DNA from: Candidatus Omnitrophota bacterium
Lineage (GTDB): Bacteria > Omnitrophota > Gorgyraeia > Zapsychrales > JAHFFX01
Direction: 5' to 3'
Length of the DNA stretch: 32,196 bases
NCBI GenBank assembly: GCA_023247755.1
Contig: JAHFFX010000008.1
Location: forward strand, 1-32,196
Position 1 is the first letter of the stretch, and every line of letters begins with the position of its first letter. Under the pieces are notes generated by a model. The model worked only from the letters and a program-made list of their open reading frames with translations. It had not been told where the DNA came from and made no database searches. This document shows positions 1 through 9,015 of this stretch, one piece after another. The position numbers and the translations under genes were made by a program.

Positions 1-573
1 TATCATCACACCCAGGTTGATGTTGGCGATGCGCAGCAAGTGCGGGCCTGGGTTCGCGCAATAAAAGATGATCTTAAACGGATCGATGTTCTGGTTTGCA
101 ATGCCGGTTCCGTACAGTCGGCCCTTTTGATGGCCGTCACCCCGGACGAGGTTCTTCAGACCTTCCTGCGTACTCATGTCGCCGGGACGTACTATGTGTG
201 CCGTGAGGTTGCCAAAGTTATGGTCCCCCGGAAATATGGGCGGATTATTACGGTGTCGTCCTTGGGGGTGCCTTTGCATCTGGAAGGCACGTCGGCCTAT
301 TCGGCCACGAAAAGCGCGATTGTCGAGATGACCAAAATTCTGGCCAAGGAGTTGGCGCCCGCGGGGATCACCTGCAATGTATTCTCTCCGGCGCTTTTTA
401 TGACGGAATCCGCTCAAGCAATGGGACGGGAGTGGGCGGTTCGTCTTCTGGAAAAACAGACCATTAAACGTGTGGTGACCGCAGAGGAGATCTGTAATGT
501 AATCGCATTCTTTGCTGCCGCGGAAAGCGGTTGTGTTACCGGACAGGTGATCAATATGGGATTGGTCAGTTGA
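1..573 (+). CDS. SDR-family oxidoreductase (FabG-like), 5' end truncated by window edge
   Basis: Frame is open from base 1; NAG motif (VCNAG), YSATK catalytic Tyr-Lys, SSL serine, C-terminal VTGQVINMG typical of FabG-like SDRs. Confidence 0.9.
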   Translation, partial: YHHTQVDVGDAQQVRAWVRAIKDDLKRIDVLVCNAGSVQSALLMAVTPDEVLQTFLRTHVAGTYYVCREVAKVMVPRKYGRIITVSSLGVPLHLEGTSAYSATKSAIVEMTKILAKELAPAGITCNVFSPALFMTESAQAMGREWAVRLLEKQTIKRVVTAEEICNVIAFFAAAESGCVTGQVINMGLVS

Positions 574-586
574 AGCGGAGGATAGG

Positions 587-1267
587 ATGGGCCGTCGAAT
601 TGGCGATTATGAAGTCGTAACCATTGTGACAGATGAACCTTGGTCGGAGAATTGCTATTTAGTGCGGCAGATCTCGTCATCGCAGATGGTCATCATCGAT
701 CCGGGGGGAGCCGCAGATCGCATTGCACAGGCGGTGCGCGACAACGGCGGCGATCCGAAAGCGATTTTGATCACGCACGCGCATCATGATCATGTCGGGG
801 CTGTGGCAGAATTGCAGCGGCATTTCAGCATACCTTGTTTTTTGCATCGCGCGGACAACCGCCTATTGCGACAAGCCCATACGTATGCATTGGTATTTGC
901 CGCGCGGAACATGGAGCCGCTTTCGGAGGTTTGCTTATTTGAGGGAAGCAGCAGCCCGAAGATAGATCATTGGCCTATTCAAACTATCCATACACCCGGG
1001 CATAGCCCGGGAAGCGTATGTTATTGTTTTGGGGGGTTCGTTTTCACCGGGGATACACTTTTGTACCAACATGTGGGACGCGCGGATACCCCCGGATCTG
1101 ATCCGGCTCAGGTGTGCTTATCGGTGGACCGTTTGTTGCATGAATTAACCGAGGAGACGGTCATCCTGTCGGGTCATGGGCGGAGCTGGACCATTGGAGA
1201 GGCTCGGGTCTGGTGGCTGGATGTGCGCCAGTCCCCGCCGCAGTACAAGCGATTCGGCGGAATATGA
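587..1267 (+). CDS. MBL-fold metallo-hydrolase (glyoxalase II-like)
   Basis: THAHHDH metal-binding motif, HTPGHSPGS, FTGDTLL, SGHG; ggagg-type RBS upstream of ATG 587. Confidence 0.9.
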   Translation: MGRRIGDYEVVTIVTDEPWSENCYLVRQISSSQMVIIDPGGAADRIAQAVRDNGGDPKAILITHAHHDHVGAVAELQRHFSIPCFLHRADNRLLRQAHTYALVFAARNMEPLSEVCLFEGSSSPKIDHWPIQTIHTPGHSPGSVCYCFGGFVFTGDTLLYQHVGRADTPGSDPAQVCLSVDRLLHELTEETVILSGHGRSWTIGEARVWWLDVRQSPPQYKRFGGI

Positions 1268-1289
1268 GAAGGCAATAACCAAAGGCGAT

Positions 1290-2291
1290 ATGGTCAACAA
1301 TGCTATGGGTGGCGTCGGTGTGCTGGGCGCGGGGAGGTATGTCCCCGGAAAACTGATCACCAATCAAATGTTGGAAAAGTGGACCGGGGTTCCGGCTCAG
1401 CAAATCGTTGAGCGCATAGGCATTGAAACGCGATATGTGGCCGAAGAACATGAGACGGCCTCGGGCATGTCCGCAACCGCAGCCATGGAAGCAATCGCAA
1501 TGGCGGGCATTGATGCCTCACAGATCGGATTAATCATCGTCTGCAGCTTTACGGGGGATTATGTCTACCCGGCTATGGCTTGCAAGGTCCAGGAACTCAT
1601 CAATGCCAAGAACGCGGGGGCCTTTGATTTGATGGCCAACTGCACCGGCTTCCAGGTCGGATTGAGCGTCGCATCGGACCGCTTGACTTGTGATCCGACG
1701 ATCGCGTATGCACTGGTGATCGGTACGGCATTGCAGTCGCGATATATCAATTGGTCCGACCCCAACAGCGCTATTTATTTTGGGGATGGCGCAGGGGCGG
1801 CCATTCTGGGACGGGTTCCGTCCGGGTATGGGGTTTTGGCAAGCGAGGTTTTTTCCAACGGTAAGGTGTTCGAGGCGGTCCGCATGCGCGGCGGCGGGTC
1901 GAGCTACCCGCTTCGCGCCGAGAATGTGAATGAGGGCTTGCAGTACTATGAGTTGAACGGGCTGGAGGTTTGGAAGCAGGTTATCCAGTATCAGCCCCTG
2001 GCGATTGACCGGTCGCTGGAGAAGATTGGCAAGAAAGTTGCGGATGTGGATTTTTTTATTTTTCATCAAGCGAATCTGCGATTGATCGAGTATCTGATGG
2101 GGAAGATGAAACATCCGATGAATAAGACATATAACAATGTAGCTGCCATTGGGAATACCGCAGATGCTTCCCTGGCGATCGCTTTGTGCGACGCCCTTCG
2201 GGCGGGCTGTATCAGACGCGACCAGCTGGTGGTCATTTCGGGGGTCGGGGCGGGTTTTACTTTTGGTTCGACGGTCGTGCGCTGGTATTGA
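1290..2291 (+). CDS. 3-oxoacyl-ACP synthase III (FabH-like ketosynthase)
   Basis: Catalytic triad readable: NCTGF (Cys), FHQAN (His), GNTADAS (Asn); C-terminal GVGAGFTFGSTVVRW. In-frame ATG 1290 preferred over ORF-track start 1176, which overlaps the previous gene. Confidence 0.92.
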   Translation: MVNNAMGGVGVLGAGRYVPGKLITNQMLEKWTGVPAQQIVERIGIETRYVAEEHETASGMSATAAMEAIAMAGIDASQIGLIIVCSFTGDYVYPAMACKVQELINAKNAGAFDLMANCTGFQVGLSVASDRLTCDPTIAYALVIGTALQSRYINWSDPNSAIYFGDGAGAAILGRVPSGYGVLASEVFSNGKVFEAVRMRGGGSSYPLRAENVNEGLQYYELNGLEVWKQVIQYQPLAIDRSLEKIGKKVADVDFFIFHQANLRLIEYLMGKMKHPMNKTYNNVAAIGNTADASLAIALCDALRAGCIRRDQLVVISGVGAGFTFGSTVVRWY

Positions 2292-2326
2292 ATGATGACA
2301 CCGTGAATTAACCGGACGGAACGCTC

Positions 2327-3544
2327 ATGGCATATCGCAATGGCGACATAATAATACGTATGCCGCACTTCGATGACATCAAAGTCGGGGATGTGGCGGA
2401 ATTAAAGCATTTCCTGACTAAAGAGGATGTGCAGGCGTTCGCCGCCTTGACCGGCGACTTTAATCCCTTGCATGTTGACGAGGAGTTTGCCAAAAGGACG
2501 CTGTTTCATAAACCGGTTGTCCACGGAATGCTTTCCGCATCTTTTATATCAACGATCATCGGGACTTTGCTGCCCGGGGGCGGAGCGTTGTGGATGAGTC
2601 AGACCTTGGATTTTCTTCGCCCGGCGCATGTGGGCGATACGCTCCGCGTCCTAGCCAGCGTCAAACAAAAATCGCCGGCGACAAGGGTTATGTTGCTGAA
2701 GATTGTTGTAAGTAATCAGTTGGGGGAGGAGCTTATCAGGGGTGAGTCTTCGGTCAAAGTTCTGGAACTAAGAAATGAGGTGAACGTCATGGATTCTAAT
2801 GCCCAAAAGACCGTTCTGATCACCGGTGCAAGCCGTGGGATTGGAGCCGCGACCGCCGTGAAATTGGCTGAGGCGGGGCATGCAGTTGTGGTCAACTACC
2901 ATTCTTCTGAAGGCGCAGCGCAGCAAGTGGTGGCAAAGATCACCCAGGCTGGTGGACGGGCCATCGCCTTGAAAGCCGACATCACCGACCCGGAGGGTGT
3001 GAACAGTTTATTTTTGTCGGCGGAGAAGGCCATGGGCCCGATCCATGCGGTGGTTCATTGCGCGGCTCCGAATAATGCGCCGCGACCTTTCGAGCAGTTG
3101 AATTGGGGATCATTTCAGGAGCAGTTGGATGTGCATCTGAAGGGGGCGTTCCATTGCGCCAAGGCCGCTCTTCCCAAAATGCTGGAAGCAAAATCCGGGG
3201 ATTTGATTTTCCTGGGGACAGTCTACAATGATGGGGCGCCCCCGGTCCAGCAGGCGCGCTATGTCGTCGCCAAATCGGCTTTGGCTTCCCTGGCCCGTTG
3301 CCTTGCGGTGGAATATGGCCCCATGGGCGTTCGGGTGAATGTTGTCGCTCCCGGCATGACCCAGACGGAAATGATCGCGGACCTGCCGGACAAGGTGAAA
3401 ATGCTGACGAAAATGCAAACGCCGCTTCGTCGTCTGGCGGAGCCGGGCGAGATCGCGGATGCCATGGTTTTTTTGTTAAGCCCCGGGGCAAGACATATCA
3501 CGGGACAGACCCTTCGTATTTGCGGGGGGGCGGTAATGGCATGA
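2327..3544 (+). CDS. Fusion: N-terminal MaoC-like hotdog hydratase domain plus C-terminal FabG-like SDR
   Basis: LTGDFNPLHVDEEFA...VVHGML (MaoC/R-hydratase motif), then VLITGASRGIG, RYVVAK and VNVVAPGMTQTEM (SDR) in one uninterrupted frame. Confidence 0.88.
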   Translation: MAYRNGDIIIRMPHFDDIKVGDVAELKHFLTKEDVQAFAALTGDFNPLHVDEEFAKRTLFHKPVVHGMLSASFISTIIGTLLPGGGALWMSQTLDFLRPAHVGDTLRVLASVKQKSPATRVMLLKIVVSNQLGEELIRGESSVKVLELRNEVNVMDSNAQKTVLITGASRGIGAATAVKLAEAGHAVVVNYHSSEGAAQQVVAKITQAGGRAIALKADITDPEGVNSLFLSAEKAMGPIHAVVHCAAPNNAPRPFEQLNWGSFQEQLDVHLKGAFHCAKAALPKMLEAKSGDLIFLGTVYNDGAPPVQQARYVVAKSALASLARCLAVEYGPMGVRVNVVAPGMTQTEMIADLPDKVKMLTKMQTPLRRLAEPGEIADAMVFLLSPGARHITGQTLRICGGAVMA

Positions 3545-4467
3545 TGAACGATTATCCCGAGTTCATGCGGATGGTGGAGCTGGTATCAAGCCTGAATCCC
3601 CTGCAAAGGAAAAGGATCAATCATTTCATCAGCCGGCAGGATCAGGAGTATTGGGAATATGCAGAAGACATATGCCGCACGCTTGGCCGTTCTTTTTTGA
3701 AAACCAATGCAGGGCGAGTGACCGCGGCCAGTGCCTATAACCGGATGACCTTGGATTTTCTGGCCGAACAGATCCGGTTTAAAAAGACAGGCGTGTATCT
3801 TTTGAACGACGCTAAGGTGGCCCGGGCTAATGTTTATGATCAGCCCGAGGTCATGCGTTATTACATGGTTGGACTTTTCCTATCCTATTTATTATGGCCT
3901 AACCATTTTAAGATGCTGCAATTTTTCAAGACATATATCCAGGGGTCTCCCACGGTAGAGCGCTATCTTGAGATAGCGCCGGGGCATGGATTATTCGCCG
4001 CGGAGACCCTGCGGCGATTTCCCGGCCTAAGGGCCACGCTATTGGATATCAGCAAGACATCCATTCAGGTGACCAGTGAGATCCTGGCAACTTTTCAGAT
4101 CGATTCGTCCCGTTTCGATTTCATCCACGGGGATTTCCTGACCGTGCCAATGGAAGGCGGGGATTTTGATTTTATCTCCATGGGGGAAGTCCTGGAACAT
4201 GTCAATGACGCACTGGGATTCTTGGAGCGTGCCTGCCGCCTGCTTAAAGATGATGGCCGGATCTTCATGACAACCTGTACCAATTCACCGGCGCTTGATC
4301 ATATCTACCATTTTCATAATACGAATGAGATCCGGGATTTGATTCATCAGGCGGGCTTGCGGATTCTCAGGGAGAAGGCGTTGCCGGCTGAGGCGGTTCC
4401 GGAAGAGCGCTGTGAGGCGGAGCTCATCACTATAAATTATTGCGCCATTCTGGCGAAACGCGCATGA
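3541..4467 (+). CDS. Class I SAM-dependent methyltransferase
   Basis: YLEIAPGHGLFAAETL (motif I), FDFISMGEVLEHVNDALGFLERACRLLKDDGRIFMTT. Start 3541 gives ATGA overlap with the upstream stop. Confidence 0.85.
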   Translation: MMNDYPEFMRMVELVSSLNPLQRKRINHFISRQDQEYWEYAEDICRTLGRSFLKTNAGRVTAASAYNRMTLDFLAEQIRFKKTGVYLLNDAKVARANVYDQPEVMRYYMVGLFLSYLLWPNHFKMLQFFKTYIQGSPTVERYLEIAPGHGLFAAETLRRFPGLRATLLDISKTSIQVTSEILATFQIDSSRFDFIHGDFLTVPMEGGDFDFISMGEVLEHVNDALGFLERACRLLKDDGRIFMTTCTNSPALDHIYHFHNTNEIRDLIHQAGLRILREKALPAEAVPEERCEAELITINYCAILAKRA

Positions 4468-6308
4468 GCAAAGAAAAACTGGACGCCGCTATCCGGCGAT
4501 TATCCCAAGAGCCGTCATATAGCGCTTACGCGGCCGTGGCCAATCTGCTGGATCGGTTGGACTCCCGTGCAAGCGGCTTTCCTCTCTTGAAGGTGGCTGT
4601 CCTGCGGAATTTTACGCTGGAGCCGTTGTTGCCGGTGATTAAGGGAGAGGTCGCTCTGTCCGGATTCCATCCCAAGGTGCAGGTGGGGGGCTTTGACACC
4701 ATCGCTCAAGATGTGCTGGATCCGACAAGCGAATTGTATGCCTTTGCGCCGAATTTAATCTTTCTGGCTCAGTGGCTGGAGGGCCTGTCGCCGGCTTTGG
4801 TTACACGATTTACTTCGTTGTCTTCTGCGCAGGTAACCGATGAGATGGAGCGGGTTTTGACCATGATTGGTCATTTCATCACTGTTCTCCGTCGACACTC
4901 GAAGGCGCCGATAGTGATTAATAATTTTATGTTGCCTTTGTTCCCCGCCCTGGGGATACTCGATGCCCAGTCAGAGAGTCATCAGACACATGCGTTCTTG
5001 AGACTGAACAGGGAGCTGCGGGATCGACTGGAACAGTTCCCGGATGTTTATTTGATGGACGTGATGGGGTTGATGGCGCGCATCGGTGGCGCTCAGGGCA
5101 TGGATGAACGTTACTGGCAGGTGGGCCGTGCCCCGATCGGAAGCAATGCGCTCCTTCCCTGGGGACGGGAATATGGGAAATTTGTGCGCGCCCTGGGCGG
5201 TAAGGCCCGTAAGTGCTTAGTGCTGGATTGTGACAATGTTCTTTGGGGGGGGATTGTCGGTGAGGATGGCCTCAAAAACATCCATTTGGGCAAGACTTAC
5301 CCGGGCTCATGCTATCAAACATTTCAGAGCGAGATTTTGAACCTTCATGACCGCGGGGTGATCCTGGCGTTATGCAGCAAGAACAACGAAGCGGATGTTT
5401 TGGAGGTGCTTAAGGACCATCCGGATATGATTCTGCGGGAGGACAACTTTGCCACCTGGCAGATCAATTGGGAGGACAAGGTCGCAAATCTGATGCGCAT
5501 TGCACAGGATTTGAACATCGGTCTGGACAGCATGGTGTTCGTGGATGACAGCCAGTTCGAATGCGGCCAGGTGCGCGAACGATTGCCCCAGGTGGCGGTG
5601 CTGTGTTTATCCGGGGATCCCTCTTTGTTCCGGACCAAATTGCAGGAACAGGGCTATTTTGATACTTTGGCACTTTCCCAGGAAGATAAGCGGCGAAATC
5701 AAATGTATCGGGATGATGCCGACCGCAAGCGCCTGGTTGCCTCGGCGGGATCCCTCGAGGAGTATCTGACCAAACTGAAAATGGTCGCACAGATCGGGCC
5801 AGTCGATGAACTGATGATCCCCAGGGTTGCGCAATTGACCCAGAAAACCAATCAATTCAATCTAACGACACGGCGCTATACCGAGTCTGATATTCGTGCG
5901 TTCATTGCTAATCCCGCAACGGACGTGTTCTTTCTCAAACTTTCGGATTGTATTTCTGATATGGGTTTAGTCGGGGTCATGATCATCAGATACCAGGACC
6001 AGCAGGCGGTCATCGATTCTTTCTTGTTGAGTTGCCGGGTCTTGGGGCGGGGCGTTGAGGACATGTTTATGACGCAGGTGTTGGCCCTGGCGCAGGCCCG
6101 AGGGTGCCACACTATTTTGGGACAGTATATAGCCACGGCAAAGAACTCACCGGTGGCAGATTTCCTGGGGCGTTTTGGATTTCAAATGGTCGCTGAACAC
6201 GCAACCGGCCGTGATTGGAGTCTTTCCTTGACAAAAGCAATCAGCGTAGGGCCGAGTTGGGTCAGGGTTGAATGCATTCAACAAAGGGGTAAATATGCAG
6301 ATAAGTGA
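4464..6308 (+). CDS. FkbH-like HAD-IIIC family protein (putative glyceryl-ACP-forming type)
   Basis: CLVLDCDNVLWGGIVGEDG, ALCSKNNEADV, MVFVDDSQFECGQVRERLP, QLTQKTNQFNLTTRRY are FkbH hallmarks; ATGA overlap at 4464. Confidence 0.92.
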   Translation: MSKEKLDAAIRRLSQEPSYSAYAAVANLLDRLDSRASGFPLLKVAVLRNFTLEPLLPVIKGEVALSGFHPKVQVGGFDTIAQDVLDPTSELYAFAPNLIFLAQWLEGLSPALVTRFTSLSSAQVTDEMERVLTMIGHFITVLRRHSKAPIVINNFMLPLFPALGILDAQSESHQTHAFLRLNRELRDRLEQFPDVYLMDVMGLMARIGGAQGMDERYWQVGRAPIGSNALLPWGREYGKFVRALGGKARKCLVLDCDNVLWGGIVGEDGLKNIHLGKTYPGSCYQTFQSEILNLHDRGVILALCSKNNEADVLEVLKDHPDMILREDNFATWQINWEDKVANLMRIAQDLNIGLDSMVFVDDSQFECGQVRERLPQVAVLCLSGDPSLFRTKLQEQGYFDTLALSQEDKRRNQMYRDDADRKRLVASAGSLEEYLTKLKMVAQIGPVDELMIPRVAQLTQKTNQFNLTTRRYTESDIRAFIANPATDVFFLKLSDCISDMGLVGVMIIRYQDQQAVIDSFLLSCRVLGRGVEDMFMTQVLALAQARGCHTILGQYIATAKNSPVADFLGRFGFQMVAEHATGRDWSLSLTKAISVGPSWVRVECIQQRGKYADK

Positions 6309-6549
6309 GGATAAGCTTAAAAGGATCATGGCGGATATTTTTGATATTGATGTTTCAACGATCGATGACTCGACCTCTGTTGATACGGTCAGCGCATGGG
6401 ACTCCTTGAACCATTTGAACCTTGTGCTGGCGCTTGAGCATGAATTCAACATCACTTTTTCCGTCGAACAAACAGTGCAGATCCTGAACTATCCCTTGAT
6501 CAAAGCTATTTTGGGCGAACATGGGGTTAGCATCGGTCAGGGGCAATAG
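6295..6549 (+). CDS. Acyl carrier protein
   Basis: About 84 aa with a phosphopantetheine-site-like WDSLNHL motif; small acidic protein; RBS aaagggg upstream of ATG 6295. Confidence 0.88.
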   Translation: MQISEDKLKRIMADIFDIDVSTIDDSTSVDTVSAWDSLNHLNLVLALEHEFNITFSVEQTVQILNYPLIKAILGEHGVSIGQGQ

Positions 6550-6802
6550 TCAAAGGACGCTTCTCTGGGGATATACGCTTTTCTCGCTTTGGGTGAGCCG
6601 TACGCTGCCGTCTCGGGTCTTTGGGACGGTCCAAGGTGATGATTATGAACGTTCTTGCCGTGCGGGCCGATGGAGAACTTCAGCCGTTTCTCAACGAGAT
6701 GATCCATCGGGAGTACTTCCCTGCTGCATTTGGTTCCTTGAGAATGAAGCGGATATAAGATAGGAAATAATCATGTGGTGAATTCTCTCCGGTGGGGGGC
6801 CA

Positions 6803-8875
6803 TTGCACTCCGAACCGGTGCGATCATTTGCGATTAAAATGTTCAATATGAACCGCTTTTCTCATCAAAAAAGAATCGTCATTTTTGAATCACCTGGCGC
6901 GTGGCAGACCGGGGTGCTAAAGCTATATCTTAGTCTGGGGATCGAAGTTGCCGTGCTGGAGCCTTTTCATGCTTATCATCACCGCCAGGGAATACGGTTT
7001 TTTCCGCCGCAACTTTCGCCAGAGGTCAAAGGCCTAATCGGCGAGGGCAAGGTCCGTTTGATCACGGTCCGGGAGCTCAATGCCGCCGAGATCTATCTGC
7101 TTGCGGGGGATCGGGCGTTAAACGCGATGGAGTCTGCTTTTGCGCGCTATCGCCGTCGCATCGGAAAACTTCTGCGGTTTGTCGTTCATACGACCGGCTC
7201 GCCTCTGGGGGAAGACGTTTTCCGGATCAATCTCTGTTTCCGTCTGGCCGAATTTTATTCGATCAATCTGCTCGCCGCCCGCATCGCCGGATTTCTCCCC
7301 GGGCGAAAAATCGTATTTTATCCGGAACGGATAGAGTTTCCCTATTTCTTTTTCCAGGCCTTGCTTAAAGACGCGCAACGGTCCGTTGAGGAGCACGAAC
7401 CGCTGGTCTTTTCCGCGGCGGCTAAAGTCTTCGGAACGTGCGTGCGCCTGAAAGAGGATGTCGGGGAATTCTTCCAACTGACGGTACGGGTCATCTTGAG
7501 CTTGTTGTTATCATGTAAGCCCGTCCGGCAGGAGCCCGATCGCTCTTTTAAGTTCGGGATGGGAGTGATTGCGCCGGCGCGCCAACTGCGCGGCACGCAG
7601 CGCGGCGCGGATTTTCTCGTTGATGAGAAGCTCCTGCGCGCCTCCGAGGTCGCCTATTTCCCGCTGGCCCGCTTGACGCCGCAGCATAAACAAAAACTTT
7701 CGGAGGTTTCGGGTAACGTTTATTTCGTTCCCAAGGAGGAAAGCTATCGCGGCCGCTTCTTAAGTTGGCTGAACTTATGGGGACTTGCGCTGCAGGGATG
7801 GCCGGCGCCTACGGCTGCGGACATCCGCAGCGCGTTCATTCTGTTCGATAATTATTTTAAATGGCAGAGCGTTCTCAAACGGGTTCACCTCCAACATTTC
7901 ATCACCCACTGTGATTTCGGCGAGCCGCACATTGGACGCAACATCGCGCTCAAGGCGGCCGGGGTCGAGACCTGGCACTTCACCGACTCGATGAACCAAA
8001 TGTGCACCGTCGCCGAACCCGCTCGGGGGATCACCGGCTGCCATCCGTTTTGGGCCTACATGTATTACGATCATTTCGTGACCTGGAACGAATTCCTGAA
8101 GCGCAACTATGAACGGCACCACTGTTCGGTGGGACGTTATCATGTCGTTGGGTGCCTCTGGAGCGGGCACATCCAATCCAAGGCCAAATCCGATTGGTCC
8201 TTCCTGGGGAATGTCCCAGCGGAGGTCGCGAACCGTTTCGTGGTGGCCGCGTTCGATTCGACCTATTCGTGTCACGGGATCACTTCCTATGAAGAAGGCA
8301 TCACTTTTGCTCGGGACCTCATCAAACTCGCGGATGCCGATGAACGGATCTTCATTTTTCTTAAAGAGAAGAAGGACCGCAGTATTCATCTCAAGCTAGA
8401 TCCCAATGGCGGCCGGGAATTGTTGGAAGTGTACAAGTTGATGGATTCTCATCCGCGGATTTCGGTGATCGGGAACGACGTGGATACCGCAAAATTGATG
8501 TCGGCGGCGGACCTCTGCATCTCCTTTCCTTTTACCTCAACTACCCTTGAAGCGCTCAGCGCCGGCAGGCCAGCGCTCTGGCATGACCCGTTGAATTTAT
8601 ATGCCCGGTGCCCCTATGGCAGCGTGAGTGGCGTAGTGAGCCACGATTTTGCTCAATTGAAGGCGCTTGTCGCGGCGGTGCAGGAAAGGGGAGCGGACGC
8701 CATCATCGGCAAGCTGGATAAGAACAGTCCGCTGTGGGACCCGTTTTCCGACGGCAATGCGATTGAGCGGTTCCGGGAACTTCTGGCCAATGGGAAGGCC
8801 GCTTCGGGATTGCACGAGGCTTTGCCGGTCCCCAACCGGTCGATAGAAATGACCGGTTCGAAAAAAAGAGTATGA
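6803..8875 (+). CDS. Polysaccharide biosynthesis PFTS-motif-type protein (GT-B-like)
   Basis: C-terminal ADLCISFPFTSTTLEALSAGRPALWHDP carries the PFTS motif. Start codon uncertain (alternatives ATG 6839 or 6848). Confidence 0.75.
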   Translation: MHSEPVRSFAIKMFNMNRFSHQKRIVIFESPGAWQTGVLKLYLSLGIEVAVLEPFHAYHHRQGIRFFPPQLSPEVKGLIGEGKVRLITVRELNAAEIYLLAGDRALNAMESAFARYRRRIGKLLRFVVHTTGSPLGEDVFRINLCFRLAEFYSINLLAARIAGFLPGRKIVFYPERIEFPYFFFQALLKDAQRSVEEHEPLVFSAAAKVFGTCVRLKEDVGEFFQLTVRVILSLLLSCKPVRQEPDRSFKFGMGVIAPARQLRGTQRGADFLVDEKLLRASEVAYFPLARLTPQHKQKLSEVSGNVYFVPKEESYRGRFLSWLNLWGLALQGWPAPTAADIRSAFILFDNYFKWQSVLKRVHLQHFITHCDFGEPHIGRNIALKAAGVETWHFTDSMNQMCTVAEPARGITGCHPFWAYMYYDHFVTWNEFLKRNYERHHCSVGRYHVVGCLWSGHIQSKAKSDWSFLGNVPAEVANRFVVAAFDSTYSCHGITSYEEGITFARDLIKLADADERIFIFLKEKKDRSIHLKLDPNGGRELLEVYKLMDSHPRISVIGNDVDTAKLMSAADLCISFPFTSTTLEALSAGRPALWHDPLNLYARCPYGSVSGVVSHDFAQLKALVAAVQERGADAIIGKLDKNSPLWDPFSDGNAIERFRELLANGKAASGLHEALPVPNRSIEMTGSKKRV

Positions 8876-9015
8876 AGATACTCCAGCTCATTACCTCCGA
8901 GGTGTGGATTGGTTCGGGTATCCTTCGGTCTGGACAGCCCGGTCGGACCGGTCATTGTAGGAGGATAGCGGTTACTTGCAAAGATCATCGGCAAAAATGG
9001 CGTGTGCATAAATGA
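8873..9015 (+). pseudogene. 47-codon ORF beginning MKILQLITSEVWIGSG; possible remnant of a group 1 glycosyltransferase
   Basis: ATGA overlaps with both neighbours; N-terminus resembles that of GT4 enzymes but the frame ends after 47 codons. Confidence 0.35.

Noticed and set aside
1-6549. Complete tetronate biosynthetic gene cluster
   Set aside because: FkbH, ACP and a FabH-like KAS are present, but the acyltransferase/hydrolase pair used for exocyclic dehydration in known tetronate systems is not visible and the context is glycan assembly; only a functional analogy is retained.
6521-6763. 80-aa ORF after the ACP gene
   Set aside because: Overlaps the ACP 3' end, has no RBS or recognisable motif; probably non-coding.
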